Assembly (NCBI GenBank): GCA_016192845.1
Contig: JACPTI010000040.1
Span: 1-36,829 of the forward strand
DNA: 36,829 nucleotides
From: Acidobacteriota bacterium
GTDB taxonomy: Bacteria > Acidobacteriota > Vicinamibacteria > Vicinamibacterales > UBA2999
Direction of reading: 5' to 3'
Shown here: positions 16,124 through 23,569 of the stretch, piece by piece
How positions within the stretch are numbered: position 1 is the first letter of the stretch
Layout: the number at the start of each line of letters is the position of its first letter
The notes under the pieces: model-generated
What the model saw: only the letters and a program-made list of their open reading frames with translations
What the model was told of the DNA's origin: nothing
Database searches by the model: none
Program-made: the position numbers and the translations under genes

Positions 16124-16264
16124 ATTGTCAGTTGTCGGTTGTCGGTTGTCAGTTGTCGGTTGTCAGTTGTCGGTTGTCGGTTGTCAGGCAGTCAAGGTTA
16201 GCGCAAACACGAAAGGCCGGCCTTTCGACCGGCCTTCCGATAACTGACAACTGACAACTGACAA
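16124..16264. repeat. Heptamer array with inverted copies (GTTGTCA/G word)
   Basis: Nine back-to-back heptamers ATTGTCA or GTTGTCR run from 16124 to 16186. Three copies in inverse orientation (TGACAAC) run from 16245 to 16264. A GC-rich hairpin lies between them. The whole can fold as one long hairpin. The same word forms the spacer at 19068-19185. No CRISPR-like spacers are present, since the units abut. Confidence 0.85.
16213..16236 (-). terminator. Terminator-like hairpin after the GlcG-like gene
   Basis: Perfect 8-bp arms AAGGCCGG/CCGGCCTT around an 8-nt loop; on the minus strand the stem is followed by TCGTGTTTG. It lies about 40 bp downstream of the GlcG-like gene stop and before livH, and would separate the two transcripts. 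The U-tract is weak. Confidence 0.5.
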
Positions 16265-16274
16265 GCTTCCAGAG

Positions 16275-16940
16275 TTACTGCCCCCGGCCGCCGCGGCCGC
16301 CGCCCGCCGGCGCGGCACCGGGCCCGGCGCCGCGCCCCTCGCCGCTCGGCGGAGGCGGCTGAATGCCGAGCACCCTTCCGAGCGCGTAGTACGCGCACGG
16401 CTCGTCCATGTTGCCGCCGCCGATGCCGATGGCGCCGATCAACTGGTTCTCGAGGACGATGGGCACGCCGCCCGGCACGAAGTAGTACGACAGGCCGGAC
16501 TCGCGCCCGAGGTCGGTGCGAATCAGCCGGCCCTCGACGGTCGGAAAGCGCTCCGCCACGGCGCGCGAGGGCGTGCGGGCGTACAGGGCCGTCCTGGCCT
16601 TCATCAGGCCGGTCTCGACGCCAATCGGCACCACGCCGTCCATCACGTGCGCGTCGACGATGTCGCCGTTCGGCGCGAGCACGAAGATGGCGTAGTTGCC
16701 GGGGCCGCCCTGCTGATTGCGGGCGAACTCGACGCACGCGTCGACGATCTGACGCGCGACGGTCGAGCTGATCTGGTACTTGAACAGCGTGCGCGCCGCC
16801 ACTTCGTTCGAAACCACCGCCTTGGCGAGCGGCATCGGCGTCGCGCCCTGCGCGGCGGCCGGCGACGGCGTGAGAAGCGCGGCGGCGAGCGTCACCAGCA
16901 CGGCCAGCCCCATTCCGAGCAACCGAGATGTTTTCATCAT
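16275..16940 (-). CDS. Secreted GlcG/HbpS-family protein
   Basis: A 221-residue secreted protein of the GlcG/HbpS (heme-binding) fold. A signal peptide (GMGLAVLVTLAAALLTPSPAAAQ) is followed by the domain: AARQIVDACVEFARN-like helix, ALYARTPSRAVAERF, SYYFVPGGVPIVLENQLIGAIG and the glycine-rich GIGGGNMDEPCA. The C-terminus is a low-complexity Pro/Gly/Arg tail (GGGRGGRGQ). The start is ATG 16938-16940, with a second ATG next to it and GGGAGCGAAG upstream. The role is uncertain: relatives bind heme or lie in glycolate or dehydrogenase operons. It follows the alcohol dehydrogenase gene across a short inverted-repeat spacer. Confidence 0.85.
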   Translation of the reverse strand: MMKTSRLLGMGLAVLVTLAAALLTPSPAAAQGATPMPLAKAVVSNEVAARTLFKYQISSTVARQIVDACVEFARNQQGGPGNYAIFVLAPNGDIVDAHVMDGVVPIGVETGLMKARTALYARTPSRAVAERFPTVEGRLIRTDLGRESGLSYYFVPGGVPIVLENQLIGAIGIGGGNMDEPCAYYALGRVLGIQPPPPSGEGRGAGPGAAPAGGGRGGRGQ

Positions 16941-16987
16941 GGTCTTCGCTCCCGCGTTTTCTATCGCAGATCTCAGATCCGCTGATT

Positions 16988-17047
16988 GCAGATTGTCGTT
17001 GATTGCTGAACTATCAACACTCGTCAATCGAGCAATCAGCAATCTGC
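16988..17047. repeat. Inverted-repeat spacer built on TGATTGC
   Basis: GCAGATTG (16988-16995) pairs with CAATCTGC (17040-17047), and TGATTGCT (17000-17007) pairs with AGCAATCA (17031-17038). The GATTGC word occurs several times. It fills the gap between the alcohol dehydrogenase and GlcG-like genes. Confidence 0.7.
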
Positions 17048-17048
17048 A

Positions 17049-18083
17049 CTACTGGTTGATTCCGTGCTCCAGAATGATCTTCATCCGCTGGGCGCTGTCT
17101 GACCCCAGCATCCCAATCGCCGTCTTCAACTCCCCCAGAGGCATGACGTCGCTGACCAGCGGCTTCAGCTGGACAACACCGCGCCCGACCAGGTCGATGG
17201 AGGCTGGAAAGTCCTCGCTCTTGGCGGCTCGCGAGCTGAAGAGCGTGAGCTCTTTGAAATAAAGCTGGTAAAACGGCAAACGCACCTCAGTCGCGGTCGT
17301 GATTCCAAACAGCAGCAATCTGGCCCCGAGGCGAGCCATGGCAATTCCCTCCGCAATGGCTGGTCCGATCCCGGTCGCCTCGATGATGAGGTCAGCGCCA
17401 CGACCGTTCGTGGCTTGAAGGACGCTGTGGATGCTGGCTTCCCCGGGCGGCAGCGCGACGTCCGCCCCCAGTTTTTCCGCCACTTCACGCCTCCATGCGT
17501 TTGGTTCGATGCCGATGACAGGATACGCTCCGCGGGCCTTGGCCAACTGAAGGTGTACTTGACCTGTGACCCCGAGGCCCACAATCACGACGGATTCGCC
17601 GGGGAAGATGTCGACCTGCCGTTGCGCATGCAGGCAGGTCGTTAGTACCTGGATGAGAGGCGCCGTCTGGCTGTCGACCTCGTCCGACAGAGGAAAGACA
17701 TGACTTTGCGGAGCAACAACGTACTCCGCGAAGCCACCGTCAGCATCGCGTCCCAGGAGGATGCCACTTGGGCAGAGGTTGGTCTGGCCGGCCCGGCAAT
17801 AGAAACAGACGCCGCAGTACAGCTCCGGGTCGATGATCACCCGGTCGCCGGGCCGCAACGCGTCGGCGTCGCTCTCGACGACCTCGCCGGCCATTTCATG
17901 GCCCATGATGAGCGGATGTCGAACGGGAATCGCGCCACTGTAGATCTTGAAATCCGTTCCGCACACGCCGCTGTGGGTCACGCGGACCAGCACCCGGCTA
18001 GTGTCCAGCCGGGGTTGTGCCACCTCATTGAGCACCAGCTCTCCCGGCGCGGTCAGTACCATGGCCTTCATAGTTTGGTTCAC
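17049..18083 (-). CDS. Zinc-dependent medium-chain alcohol dehydrogenase
   Basis: A 344-residue MDR-family NAD(P)-dependent dehydrogenase. It shows catalytic-zinc residues (SGVCGTDF with Cys, GHEMAGEV with His-Glu), the four-cysteine structural zinc lobe ELYCGVCFYCRAGQTNLC, and the Rossmann loop VVIVGLGVTGQVHLQ. The start is GTG 18081-18083, which overlaps the upstream dehydrogenase stop as GTGA; ATG 18069-18071 (MKAMVLTAPG) is an alternative four codons later. The alcohol substrate is unknown; threonine- or sorbitol-dehydrogenase-like enzymes look similar. Coupling with a D-2-hydroxyacid dehydrogenase suggests two oxidation steps in one pathway. Confidence 0.9.
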   Translation of the reverse strand: MNQTMKAMVLTAPGELVLNEVAQPRLDTSRVLVRVTHSGVCGTDFKIYSGAIPVRHPLIMGHEMAGEVVESDADALRPGDRVIIDPELYCGVCFYCRAGQTNLCPSGILLGRDADGGFAEYVVAPQSHVFPLSDEVDSQTAPLIQVLTTCLHAQRQVDIFPGESVVIVGLGVTGQVHLQLAKARGAYPVIGIEPNAWRREVAEKLGADVALPPGEASIHSVLQATNGRGADLIIEATGIGPAIAEGIAMARLGARLLLFGITTATEVRLPFYQLYFKELTLFSSRAAKSEDFPASIDLVGRGVVQLKPLVSDVMPLGELKTAIGMLGSDSAQRMKIILEHGINQ

Positions 18084-19060
18084 CGGCTCTGCGCGTGCAG
18101 TGCTTCAGGATTCACGGGGTTGAAAGGACCATGCCCTGTGAGCACGGCCGCCACTTCCTTGGCGGCCTTCGTCTGCAATTCGATCAGCGATTCCTCGGAG
18201 TAGAAGGCCATGTGCGGCGTGAGGATGACGTTGTCGCGGCCGAACAGCGGCGAGTCGGCGGGAGGCGGTTCCTGGGCTAGGACGTCGAGCGCCGCGCCCG
18301 CGAGCTCGCCGGCATCGAGCGCCTGCGCCAGCGCCCCGTCGTCGACGATTGGCCCACGTGCCGTGTTCACCAGATACGCCGTCCGCCTCATCCGCTTGAA
18401 CGCGTCGGCGTTGAACAGATTCGTCGTCTCCGACACGAGCGGACTGTGAATCGAGACGTAGTCGGACGTCTCGAGCAGCGTCGGGAAATCGACGCTCTCG
18501 ACGCCCGCGCGCGCGAAGACGTCCCGCGCGACGTACGGGTCGAACGCGATCACCTTCATGCCGAACGCCTGTGCCTTGGGAGCCACGAGCTGCGGGATGC
18601 GGCCGAAGCCGACCAGCCCGAGCACGCTGCCGCGGAGCCGGTGGATCGGCACCACGTTCGGCATCTTCCACGTGCCGGCGTGCACCTGCCTGTTGATAAA
18701 TGGGATCTTGCGGACGAGGGCCAGGAGCAGCGCCATCGTGTGGTCCGACACCTCGTCGATGCAGTAGTCGGGAACCTTCGTGACGACGATGCCCTTCTTC
18801 GTGGCCTCGGAGATGTCGACGTTGTCGACGCCGATGCCGAACCTGGAGATGACGCGGCACTTCGTCAGCTGCCGGATCATGTCGCCCGTGATCTTCGCGT
18901 AGGTGACGAGCACGGCGTCGGCATCGCGCGCGAGGCGGAGAATCGCCTCGGGTGTCGGCTCGGCGGCGAGCTCGAGAGTCGCCCCGACCCGCGAGAGCAC
19001 CTCGCGGGCCGGGTCGAGATTGGGGAATACCGAGTCCGCGACGGCGACCTGATAGGACAT
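18080..19060 (-). CDS. D-2-hydroxyacid dehydrogenase, C-terminal-binding-protein type
   Basis: A 326-residue NAD-dependent dehydrogenase. The nucleotide loop is VLGLVGFGRIPQLV, and catalytic residues lie in VNTARGPIVDD (Arg), DVLAQEPPP (Glu) and LTPHMAFYSEES (His). ISRFGIGVDNVDI is the usual entry block. CtBP-like bacterial members have GRI and HMAFYSEES as here. It would reduce a 2-oxoacid or oxidise a D-2-hydroxyacid; the substrate is unknown. The start is ATG 19058-19060. It is translationally coupled to the alcohol dehydrogenase downstream and separated from the M24 gene upstream by a heptamer-word spacer. Confidence 0.9.
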   Translation of the reverse strand: MSYQVAVADSVFPNLDPAREVLSRVGATLELAAEPTPEAILRLARDADAVLVTYAKITGDMIRQLTKCRVISRFGIGVDNVDISEATKKGIVVTKVPDYCIDEVSDHTMALLLALVRKIPFINRQVHAGTWKMPNVVPIHRLRGSVLGLVGFGRIPQLVAPKAQAFGMKVIAFDPYVARDVFARAGVESVDFPTLLETSDYVSIHSPLVSETTNLFNADAFKRMRRTAYLVNTARGPIVDDGALAQALDAGELAGAALDVLAQEPPPADSPLFGRDNVILTPHMAFYSEESLIELQTKAAKEVAAVLTGHGPFNPVNPEALHAQSR

Positions 19061-19067
19061 TTCTGAA

Positions 19068-19185
19068 GTTGTCGGTTGTCAGTTGCCAGTCAGTTGTCGT
19101 TTGCCATTAGAACAATCTTCCGCGGGGCGAAGGGTGGGCCCCCGAAACCCTGACAACTGACAACTGACAACTGGCAACTGACAAC
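19068..19185. repeat. Second GTTGTCA heptamer array with inverted copies
   Basis: Left copies GTTGTCG, GTTGTCA and GTTGCCA start at 19068. Right inverted copies run 19151-19185 as five units (TGACAAC three times, TGGCAAC, TGACAAC). The word is the same as in the array at 16124, so these are two members of one family bracketing the GlcG-ADH-dehydrogenase genes. Confidence 0.8.
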
Positions 19186-19192
19186 TGCCCTA

Positions 19193-20524
19193 CTACCTCG
19201 CCATCGCCTCTTCCATGTGCTCCATGCGCGTGAAGACCACCGGGCCATCCGCACTGACGAGCACGTTCTCCTCCAGGCGGCACGTCTGCTCGAGGAACGG
19301 GTGCCCGGCGAACGTCTCGATGGCGAAGTACATGTTCTCCTTGATTTCCGCGGGGTACTTCAACGAGTAGCCCCGCGACATCCACATCCCCTCGTAGAGT
19401 GTGATGCCGATGCTGTGCGCAAACTGCTGCAGCGTCACGGTCCCGTACTTGTCGTCGTCGTACTCGGGGAACGCCTTCACCACGTCGGCCGTCGTATGGC
19501 CCGGACGCAACTGCTCGATACCGGCGTACATCGAATCGTAGACCTCGCGATAGAGGTCGATCTCTTTCTGCGTCATCTTCGTGCCGTACGGCCCGCCGCA
19601 CTTGAAATTGCGCACGAAGTCGATGAAGTAGCCCGAGGGACCCACCGCGTTGATGTCGACGATGACGAGGTCGCCCTGGCGGATGAGCTTGTCGGTCGCC
19701 CACCGCCGGTACGGGCTCGTGTTGCCGCCGGACGCCACGATGATGTCGTAGATGATCTCGCAGCCGCGCTCGAGCATGAACTCGTGGACCTTCGCTTCGA
19801 TCTCGCGCTCGCGGACGCCGGGCTTGAGCCACTCATACTTGATCTTCCACATGGCGGCGTCGCCGATGCTCGACGCCTGCTTGAGCAGCTCGATCTCGTC
19901 GCGCGTCTTGACGGTGCGCGCGCGCGACACCGCAGGCCAGCCGTTGACGATCGTCAGGCCGGCCTTCTGGAACGCCTCGAAGGCGGGCATGTCGAGGTTG
20001 TCGATCCCGATTTTCTCCTTCTGGACGCCGTGCTCCTTGAGCACCTCGACGACGCTCTCGGCCATGCGCCCGGCCATGTAGGGCACGGCGCCCTCGGCCC
20101 ACTGCCACGTGATTGCCGGGCGAATGCGCCCTTCCATCCACGGCAGGTCGATCTTGGCGCACTGCAGGTCGGACCCCGCCGTCTCGAACAGCGTCGGCTT
20201 CCCTTCGGTGGGCACCACGGCGTAGCGGATGTTGATGTTGTACTTCCAGTTCCCCTGGTAGGAGGCGGTCGCGTAGCGGATGTTCGCCCCCGCGAACAGC
20301 ACCAGCGCGCCGAGGTCCTCTTTCTTCATCTCGGCCTGCAGCTTGGCCAGGCGCTCCTTCCGCAGCCGGTCGAAATCGACACGGAACTGCCAGTCGGCAC
20401 CCGTCTGGCTGTAGAGGCGGCGCGGATCCCATTCGTGCGGCTTGCCGATGAAACTGAGATCCATGCCCGAAGCTCTCTTCTCGCTCATTTGCACGGCGTT
20501 CGCAATCTGTTCGGATGTGCTCAT
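19193..20524 (-). CDS. M24-family metallopeptidase (aminopeptidase P / Xaa-Pro dipeptidase type)
   Basis: A 443-residue pita-bread-fold protein. An N-terminal creatinase-like domain (LGALVLFAGANIRYATASY) precedes the catalytic domain. The five metal ligands are in place: Asp in VIVDINAVG and a second Asp eleven residues later in YFIDFVRNF, His in AHSIGITLYEG, Glu in AIETFAG and Glu in RLEENVLV. The start is ATG 20522-20524 (MSTSEQIANAV). The frame is open much further upstream, but that part is Arg-rich and non-homologous. No signal peptide is seen. M24 proteins also include creatinases and DMSP lyases, so a non-peptidase role in the local dehydrogenase pathway is possible. Confidence 0.85.
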   Translation of the reverse strand: MSTSEQIANAVQMSEKRASGMDLSFIGKPHEWDPRRLYSQTGADWQFRVDFDRLRKERLAKLQAEMKKEDLGALVLFAGANIRYATASYQGNWKYNINIRYAVVPTEGKPTLFETAGSDLQCAKIDLPWMEGRIRPAITWQWAEGAVPYMAGRMAESVVEVLKEHGVQKEKIGIDNLDMPAFEAFQKAGLTIVNGWPAVSRARTVKTRDEIELLKQASSIGDAAMWKIKYEWLKPGVREREIEAKVHEFMLERGCEIIYDIIVASGGNTSPYRRWATDKLIRQGDLVIVDINAVGPSGYFIDFVRNFKCGGPYGTKMTQKEIDLYREVYDSMYAGIEQLRPGHTTADVVKAFPEYDDDKYGTVTLQQFAHSIGITLYEGMWMSRGYSLKYPAEIKENMYFAIETFAGHPFLEQTCRLEENVLVSADGPVVFTRMEHMEEAMAR

Positions 20525-20724
20525 TCGACTGCCACCATCCCCTCTATAAGCTGGGCAGGCTAACGCGTGCCTGTCTGAGCCAAGAAGGTAGCCAAGTATA
20601 CCCCCGCGTGCACGCAGCCGTCCAGAGCTGCGGCTGTCTATCGGGCTCGCCGACGCGTCGCAATCAGCCATACGGAGGGTGGGTGGCGCGAAGCGGACCC
20701 GCCGGAGGCGACGACAGGCGGGCT

Positions 20725-22221
20725 TCAATTCGTTTGCGTTGACGTCGTTTGGCCGACTGCTGACTTGGGACCTGTGTACTCGAGAATGAACAACCCCGTG
20801 CCCACGCGATCCGACGCGTAGGCGAGGCCGCGGTGATCGATGTCGACATCGTTCATCTGAATCACCACCGGCTGGCCTTTCACGATGGGATGCGATTTCT
20901 CGTTCGTCCGCGGCAGATAGTGGCCGATCTCCCGGAGGCTGAAGGGGTTCGACAGGTCGACGACGCGCACGCCGGCGTTGAAGTAGGCGAGCCACGCGAT
21001 CTTGTCGGTGAACCGGTTGATCGTGCCGTTGACCGTCTCGGCCGACTGGTGCGGGCCGAACCGGCCGCCCCGGGTGCAGAAGTCGCCCACCGGCACCTGC
21101 CACACCGACACCGTCGTCGGCCGCGCCTCGTTGGTGATGTCGACCATGTAGGAGGCGGGCCGGATCGGGTTCTCGCACGGCGCGGTGTCGGCGGCGCCGC
21201 CCGCCTCGTCTACGACGAATGCGTACGTCCGCGGCAGCCCCTTCGGACCGATGTTCGGCACCTGGTCGTACACGATGGGCGACACCGTGTGCGGTCCGCG
21301 GAACGGCGGGTTCATGTCGAGCGACCAGAGCAGCTTCTGCTTGGCCGGATCGGAGATGTCGAAGCCCGCGATGTGACCGCCCGCATTCCGGTAGCCGACA
21401 TAGAGCCGTTTGTTCTCCTCATCGACGACCGGATGGTGCGTGTACTGCCCCTCGTAGCCCGCCTCGCCCTCCTTGAGCCCCGGCAGCCAGGAACGCCCCA
21501 GGAACTTCGGCTCGCGCGGGTTGCGGAGGTCGAAGATCTGGACGATCACGTTGCGGAAGCCCGGCTCGCCGGAGGCCGCGTAGAAGTAGCCGGTGTCGGG
21601 CGACCACCACCCCTTGTGCGCGCGGATGATGAACCTGCCGCCGCAGCCGCGGCCGCACGAGTCGGGCGGCGTGCCGGTGATCTCGGCGACGAGCGAGATC
21701 TTCGACGGATCGGTCGCGCGATCGGTGATGTCGAAGATCTGGTACTTGAGATCGCTGCCGGTCTCGCCCTCGGTCAGCGCCTCGGAGTTGCGAATCAGGT
21801 AGTCGCGGCCGGAGCCGTCGAACGTGTAGTCGTAGACGACCGAGACGCCGCGGGAGTTCCGGTTCGACTCGTTCGGGATGTGCCACACGAGCCGCGGGTT
21901 GGCCGGATCGTCGACGTTGAGAATAGAGGTGCCGTTCCACTCCTCGCGGCCGGTGATCGGGTTCATCTTCGGCTTCCCGTCCGAGTAGCTCTCGTGGTGG
22001 CCGACGTACACCCAACTCCCGTTCGCCGCGTCGGAGAGCGTCGTCACGACGAGCGACTCGCGTCCCTGGAGGTCGTTGTAGCCGACCAGGCGCACGTTTT
22101 CGGCGCTCTCGGCGCGCGGGTCGGCGGCGCCCTCCCCGCCGCCGGCGGCCGGCGCGGCGCGGCACCCGACTGCGACCCACGCCGCCATCATCAGCGCGAC
22201 TGCTCGAATGATCTGCTGCAT
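20725..22221 (-). CDS. LVIVD-repeat lipoprotein (beta-propeller-like)
   Basis: A protein of 498 residues, probably a secreted lipoprotein: the signal IIRAVALMMAAWVAVGC ends in a lipobox cysteine, followed by an Ala/Gly linker. The body contains LVIVD-like blade repeats (TSILNVDDPANPRLVW, YQIFDITDRA, VQIFDLRNPREPKFLG, IAGFDISDPAKQKLLW, VRVVDLSNPFSLREIG). A CGRGCGG cluster and CENP/FCTRGG suggest disulfides or metal binding. I chose ATG 22219-22221 because AGGACGAGG ends seven bases before it; an earlier ATG at 22225-22227 would abut that site. The function is unknown. It follows a TonB-receptor relic in the same direction, so it was probably once part of a receptor operon. Confidence 0.8.
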   Translation of the reverse strand: MQQIIRAVALMMAAWVAVGCRAAPAAGGGEGAADPRAESAENVRLVGYNDLQGRESLVVTTLSDAANGSWVYVGHHESYSDGKPKMNPITGREEWNGTSILNVDDPANPRLVWHIPNESNRNSRGVSVVYDYTFDGSGRDYLIRNSEALTEGETGSDLKYQIFDITDRATDPSKISLVAEITGTPPDSCGRGCGGRFIIRAHKGWWSPDTGYFYAASGEPGFRNVIVQIFDLRNPREPKFLGRSWLPGLKEGEAGYEGQYTHHPVVDEENKRLYVGYRNAGGHIAGFDISDPAKQKLLWSLDMNPPFRGPHTVSPIVYDQVPNIGPKGLPRTYAFVVDEAGGAADTAPCENPIRPASYMVDITNEARPTTVSVWQVPVGDFCTRGGRFGPHQSAETVNGTINRFTDKIAWLAYFNAGVRVVDLSNPFSLREIGHYLPRTNEKSHPIVKGQPVVIQMNDVDIDHRGLAYASDRVGTGLFILEYTGPKSAVGQTTSTQTN

Positions 22222-22238
22222 GTTCATCCTCGTCCTCT

Positions 22239-22365
22239 TCAAAACCTGACCACGGCCTCGAGCTGCAGGGCGCGCGGCGTCTGCGGATTTGTGTAGGTCA
22301 GGAAATTCTGGGGATTGTATATGCGATTGGCCTGGTCCGGCTCCTTTCGATAAAGCCGAATAACG
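22239..22365 (-). pseudogene. C-terminal relic of a TonB-dependent receptor
   Basis: On the minus strand this stretch reads in one frame RLYRKEPDQANRIYNPQN, then FLTYTNPQTPRALQLEAVVR, then F and a TGA at 22239-22241. PRALQLEAVVRF is a typical final beta strand of an outer-membrane barrel with terminal Phe. Upstream, the frame runs into a heptamer repeat and no barrel or plug sequence follows. The stop lies 17 bp before the start of the LVIVD gene. This is best read as the last strand of a lost receptor. Confidence 0.6.
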
Positions 22366-22370
22366 GGGAG

Positions 22371-22425
22371 GGGCTGCGGGCTTCGGGCTTCAGGCTTTCG
22401 GCTTCAGCGTGTCATGCCTGAAGCC
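22371..22425. repeat. GGGCTTC heptamer array with inverted copy
   Basis: Five abutting heptamers (GGGCTGC, GGGCTTC twice, AGGCTTT, CGGCTTC) run from 22371 to 22405, followed by an inverted unit CCTGAAGCC at 22417-22425. The architecture matches the arrays at 16124 and 19068 but with a different word. It lies between two gene relics. Confidence 0.75.
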
Positions 22426-22448
22426 AAAGTCAAGGGACAGGAGGGAAC

Positions 22449-22496
22449 TCAGGCGCCTGCGCCGAGCCGCTTGCCGTCCTGTGCGCGCTTGGCCTT
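22449..22496 (-). pseudogene. Last 15 codons of a lost xanthine-dehydrogenase-type gene
   Basis: The minus strand reads KAKRAQDGKRLGAGA and TGA. These 15 residues are identical to the C-terminus of the molybdenum hydroxylase subunit at 34463-35485. The DNA matches at 43 of 48 positions; the changes in sense codons are all synonymous third-position changes and the stop is TGA instead of TAG. Nothing else of the gene is recognisable upstream, where the end of the DGRPDLSG gene lies 22 bp away. Confidence 0.7.
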
Positions 22497-22518
22497 GCCG
22501 GTCAGGCGGGGAATTCGC

Positions 22519-23355
22519 TCAGCGGTTCCGGTTCAGCTCCAGCTCGAGCAGCTTCTTGAATTGCTCGGGGTTCTGGTTGTTCGTGCAGTAGTTCTCGAAC
22601 AACTGGTCCGAAATCTGACTCAACGTGAACTTCCGCCACGCGGAGGTCCACGGCCTGGTCAGGACCTTCGGGTCCTCGGCGCTGAACTGGTATTCGAGAT
22701 AGTTCCTGGAAGGACGTCTGATTCGCTCGACGATCCGCAGCTGGTCGCTGTGATACCAGCCGTTGTTCATGACCCAGGTCCGCTCGTCGATGGCGATGCT
22801 GTCGATGACGAGCGTGTCGCCCTCCCACCAGGCGCTGCTGTTGCCGTTGAAGAGGGGATCCGGATACTCGGGATGCGGACGCTTGTCGGTGTAGACGAGG
22901 CGCCAGTCGTTGCTGACCTCGATGAGCTGCACGAACATGCCGGGGATCGTGATGATCTGGAACGGGTGCGGATTCGAGACGAACACGCCCGGCACTCCCA
23001 GCGGCAGACAGTTGACCCCTGGGCTCAGCAACTGAACCTCCGTCCGCGTCATGCCCTCCCGCTTCGCCTTGACCTCGGGCCGGAAGGGCACGGGCTCCTC
23101 CTCGAGGGGTTCCCGGCGAGTCCGGCTCCACGCGCTCGGGCGGCCAATCACGCCGGAGAACCACACCCCGGACAGATCCGGTCGGCCGTCGGCCATCCGC
23201 GGCGCGGGTCCACCGGGAGGGAGCGGATCGGGTTCCGTGGTGCCGATCGCCTCGACAAGCGCTCCCCGCCCCTGGGCAGCCACCGTGCCGGACAGGACGG
23301 CGGCCGCGGCAAGCAGCGCACACACGTACATCGGATAGCCGACTCGCGCAGTCAT
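22519..23355 (-). CDS. Secreted 'DGRPDLSG' family protein, paralogue 1 (unknown function)
   Basis: A 278-residue secreted protein with a signal peptide (MYVCALLAAAAVLSGTVAAQ). It belongs to an acidobacterial family that I know only by its motif PRMADGRPDLSGVW, which is followed here by SGVIGRPSAWSRT, LLSPGVNCLPLGVPGVFVSN, FQIITIPGMFVQLIE, LFNGNSSAWWEGDTLVIDS, ERTWVMNNGWYHSDQLRIVE and ENYCTNNQNPEQ. Conserved Cys, Trp and His residues suggest an enzyme or binding protein, but no function can be given. The start is ATG 23353-23355 with GTGAGG upstream. Its paralogue at 33434-34297 is very similar throughout. It is the last gene of the minus-strand unit running from the DUF6152-type gene. Confidence 0.8.
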   Translation of the reverse strand: MTARVGYPMYVCALLAAAAVLSGTVAAQGRGALVEAIGTTEPDPLPPGGPAPRMADGRPDLSGVWFSGVIGRPSAWSRTRREPLEEEPVPFRPEVKAKREGMTRTEVQLLSPGVNCLPLGVPGVFVSNPHPFQIITIPGMFVQLIEVSNDWRLVYTDKRPHPEYPDPLFNGNSSAWWEGDTLVIDSIAIDERTWVMNNGWYHSDQLRIVERIRRPSRNYLEYQFSAEDPKVLTRPWTSAWRKFTLSQISDQLFENYCTNNQNPEQFKKLLELELNRNR

Positions 23356-23374
23356 GCGGACCTCACTGGTTGTT

Positions 23375-23437
23375 GGACCGCTATACGGCTCCAAACGAGA
23401 ATCTTGTTACCCGCCGTGACAAGCCGTATAGCGGTCC
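23375..23437. repeat. Perfect 16-bp inverted repeat upstream of a secreted-protein gene
   Basis: GGACCGCTATACGGCT (23375-23390) and AGCCGTATAGCGGTCC (23422-23437) flank a 31-nt spacer. A tight GC hairpin (GGCGCGC-GAA-GCGCGCC, 23440-23456) follows. The repeat ends 19 bp before the ATG of the gene at 22519, close to its ribosome site, so control of that gene is possible; it could equally belong to the window-wide stem-loop class. Confidence 0.8.
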
Positions 23438-23471
23438 CAGGCGCGCGAAGCGCGCCAAGCAGATACTGGCC

Positions 23472-23540
23472 AACCAGCCAAGGGCTTGCATCTTCTCCCT
23501 CGCGCGTACGGGACATCAAGAGCGAAGCCCTTGGCTGGTT
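23472..23540. terminator. Perfect 16-bp stem-loop after the DUF6644-type gene
   Basis: AACCAGCCAAGGGCTT (23472-23487) and AAGCCCTTGGCTGGTT (23525-23540) flank a 37-nt loop. It lies 30 bp beyond the outer stop codon of the amber-interrupted gene. Its position suits a transcription stop or RNA-stabilising structure. There is no U-tract. Confidence 0.6.
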
Positions 23541-23569
23541 CTCAAGGCTCTTCACGTCGTGGATGCCAA

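Noticed and set aside
16124..16264. Regular repeats that might suggest a CRISPR array.
   Set aside because: Units are 7 bp, abut without spacers, and have inverted copies; no cas genes are nearby.
19193..20524. The M24 protein as a DMSP lyase (DddP-like).
   Set aside because: It has the ordinary M24 ligand pattern, and nothing in the neighbourhood points to DMSP; sequence reading alone cannot support it.
20525..21178. N-terminal extension of the M24 protein frame by over 200 residues.
   Set aside because: The extension is low-complexity, partly antisense to the LVIVD gene, and not part of the M24 fold; the start at 20524 gives a normal protein.
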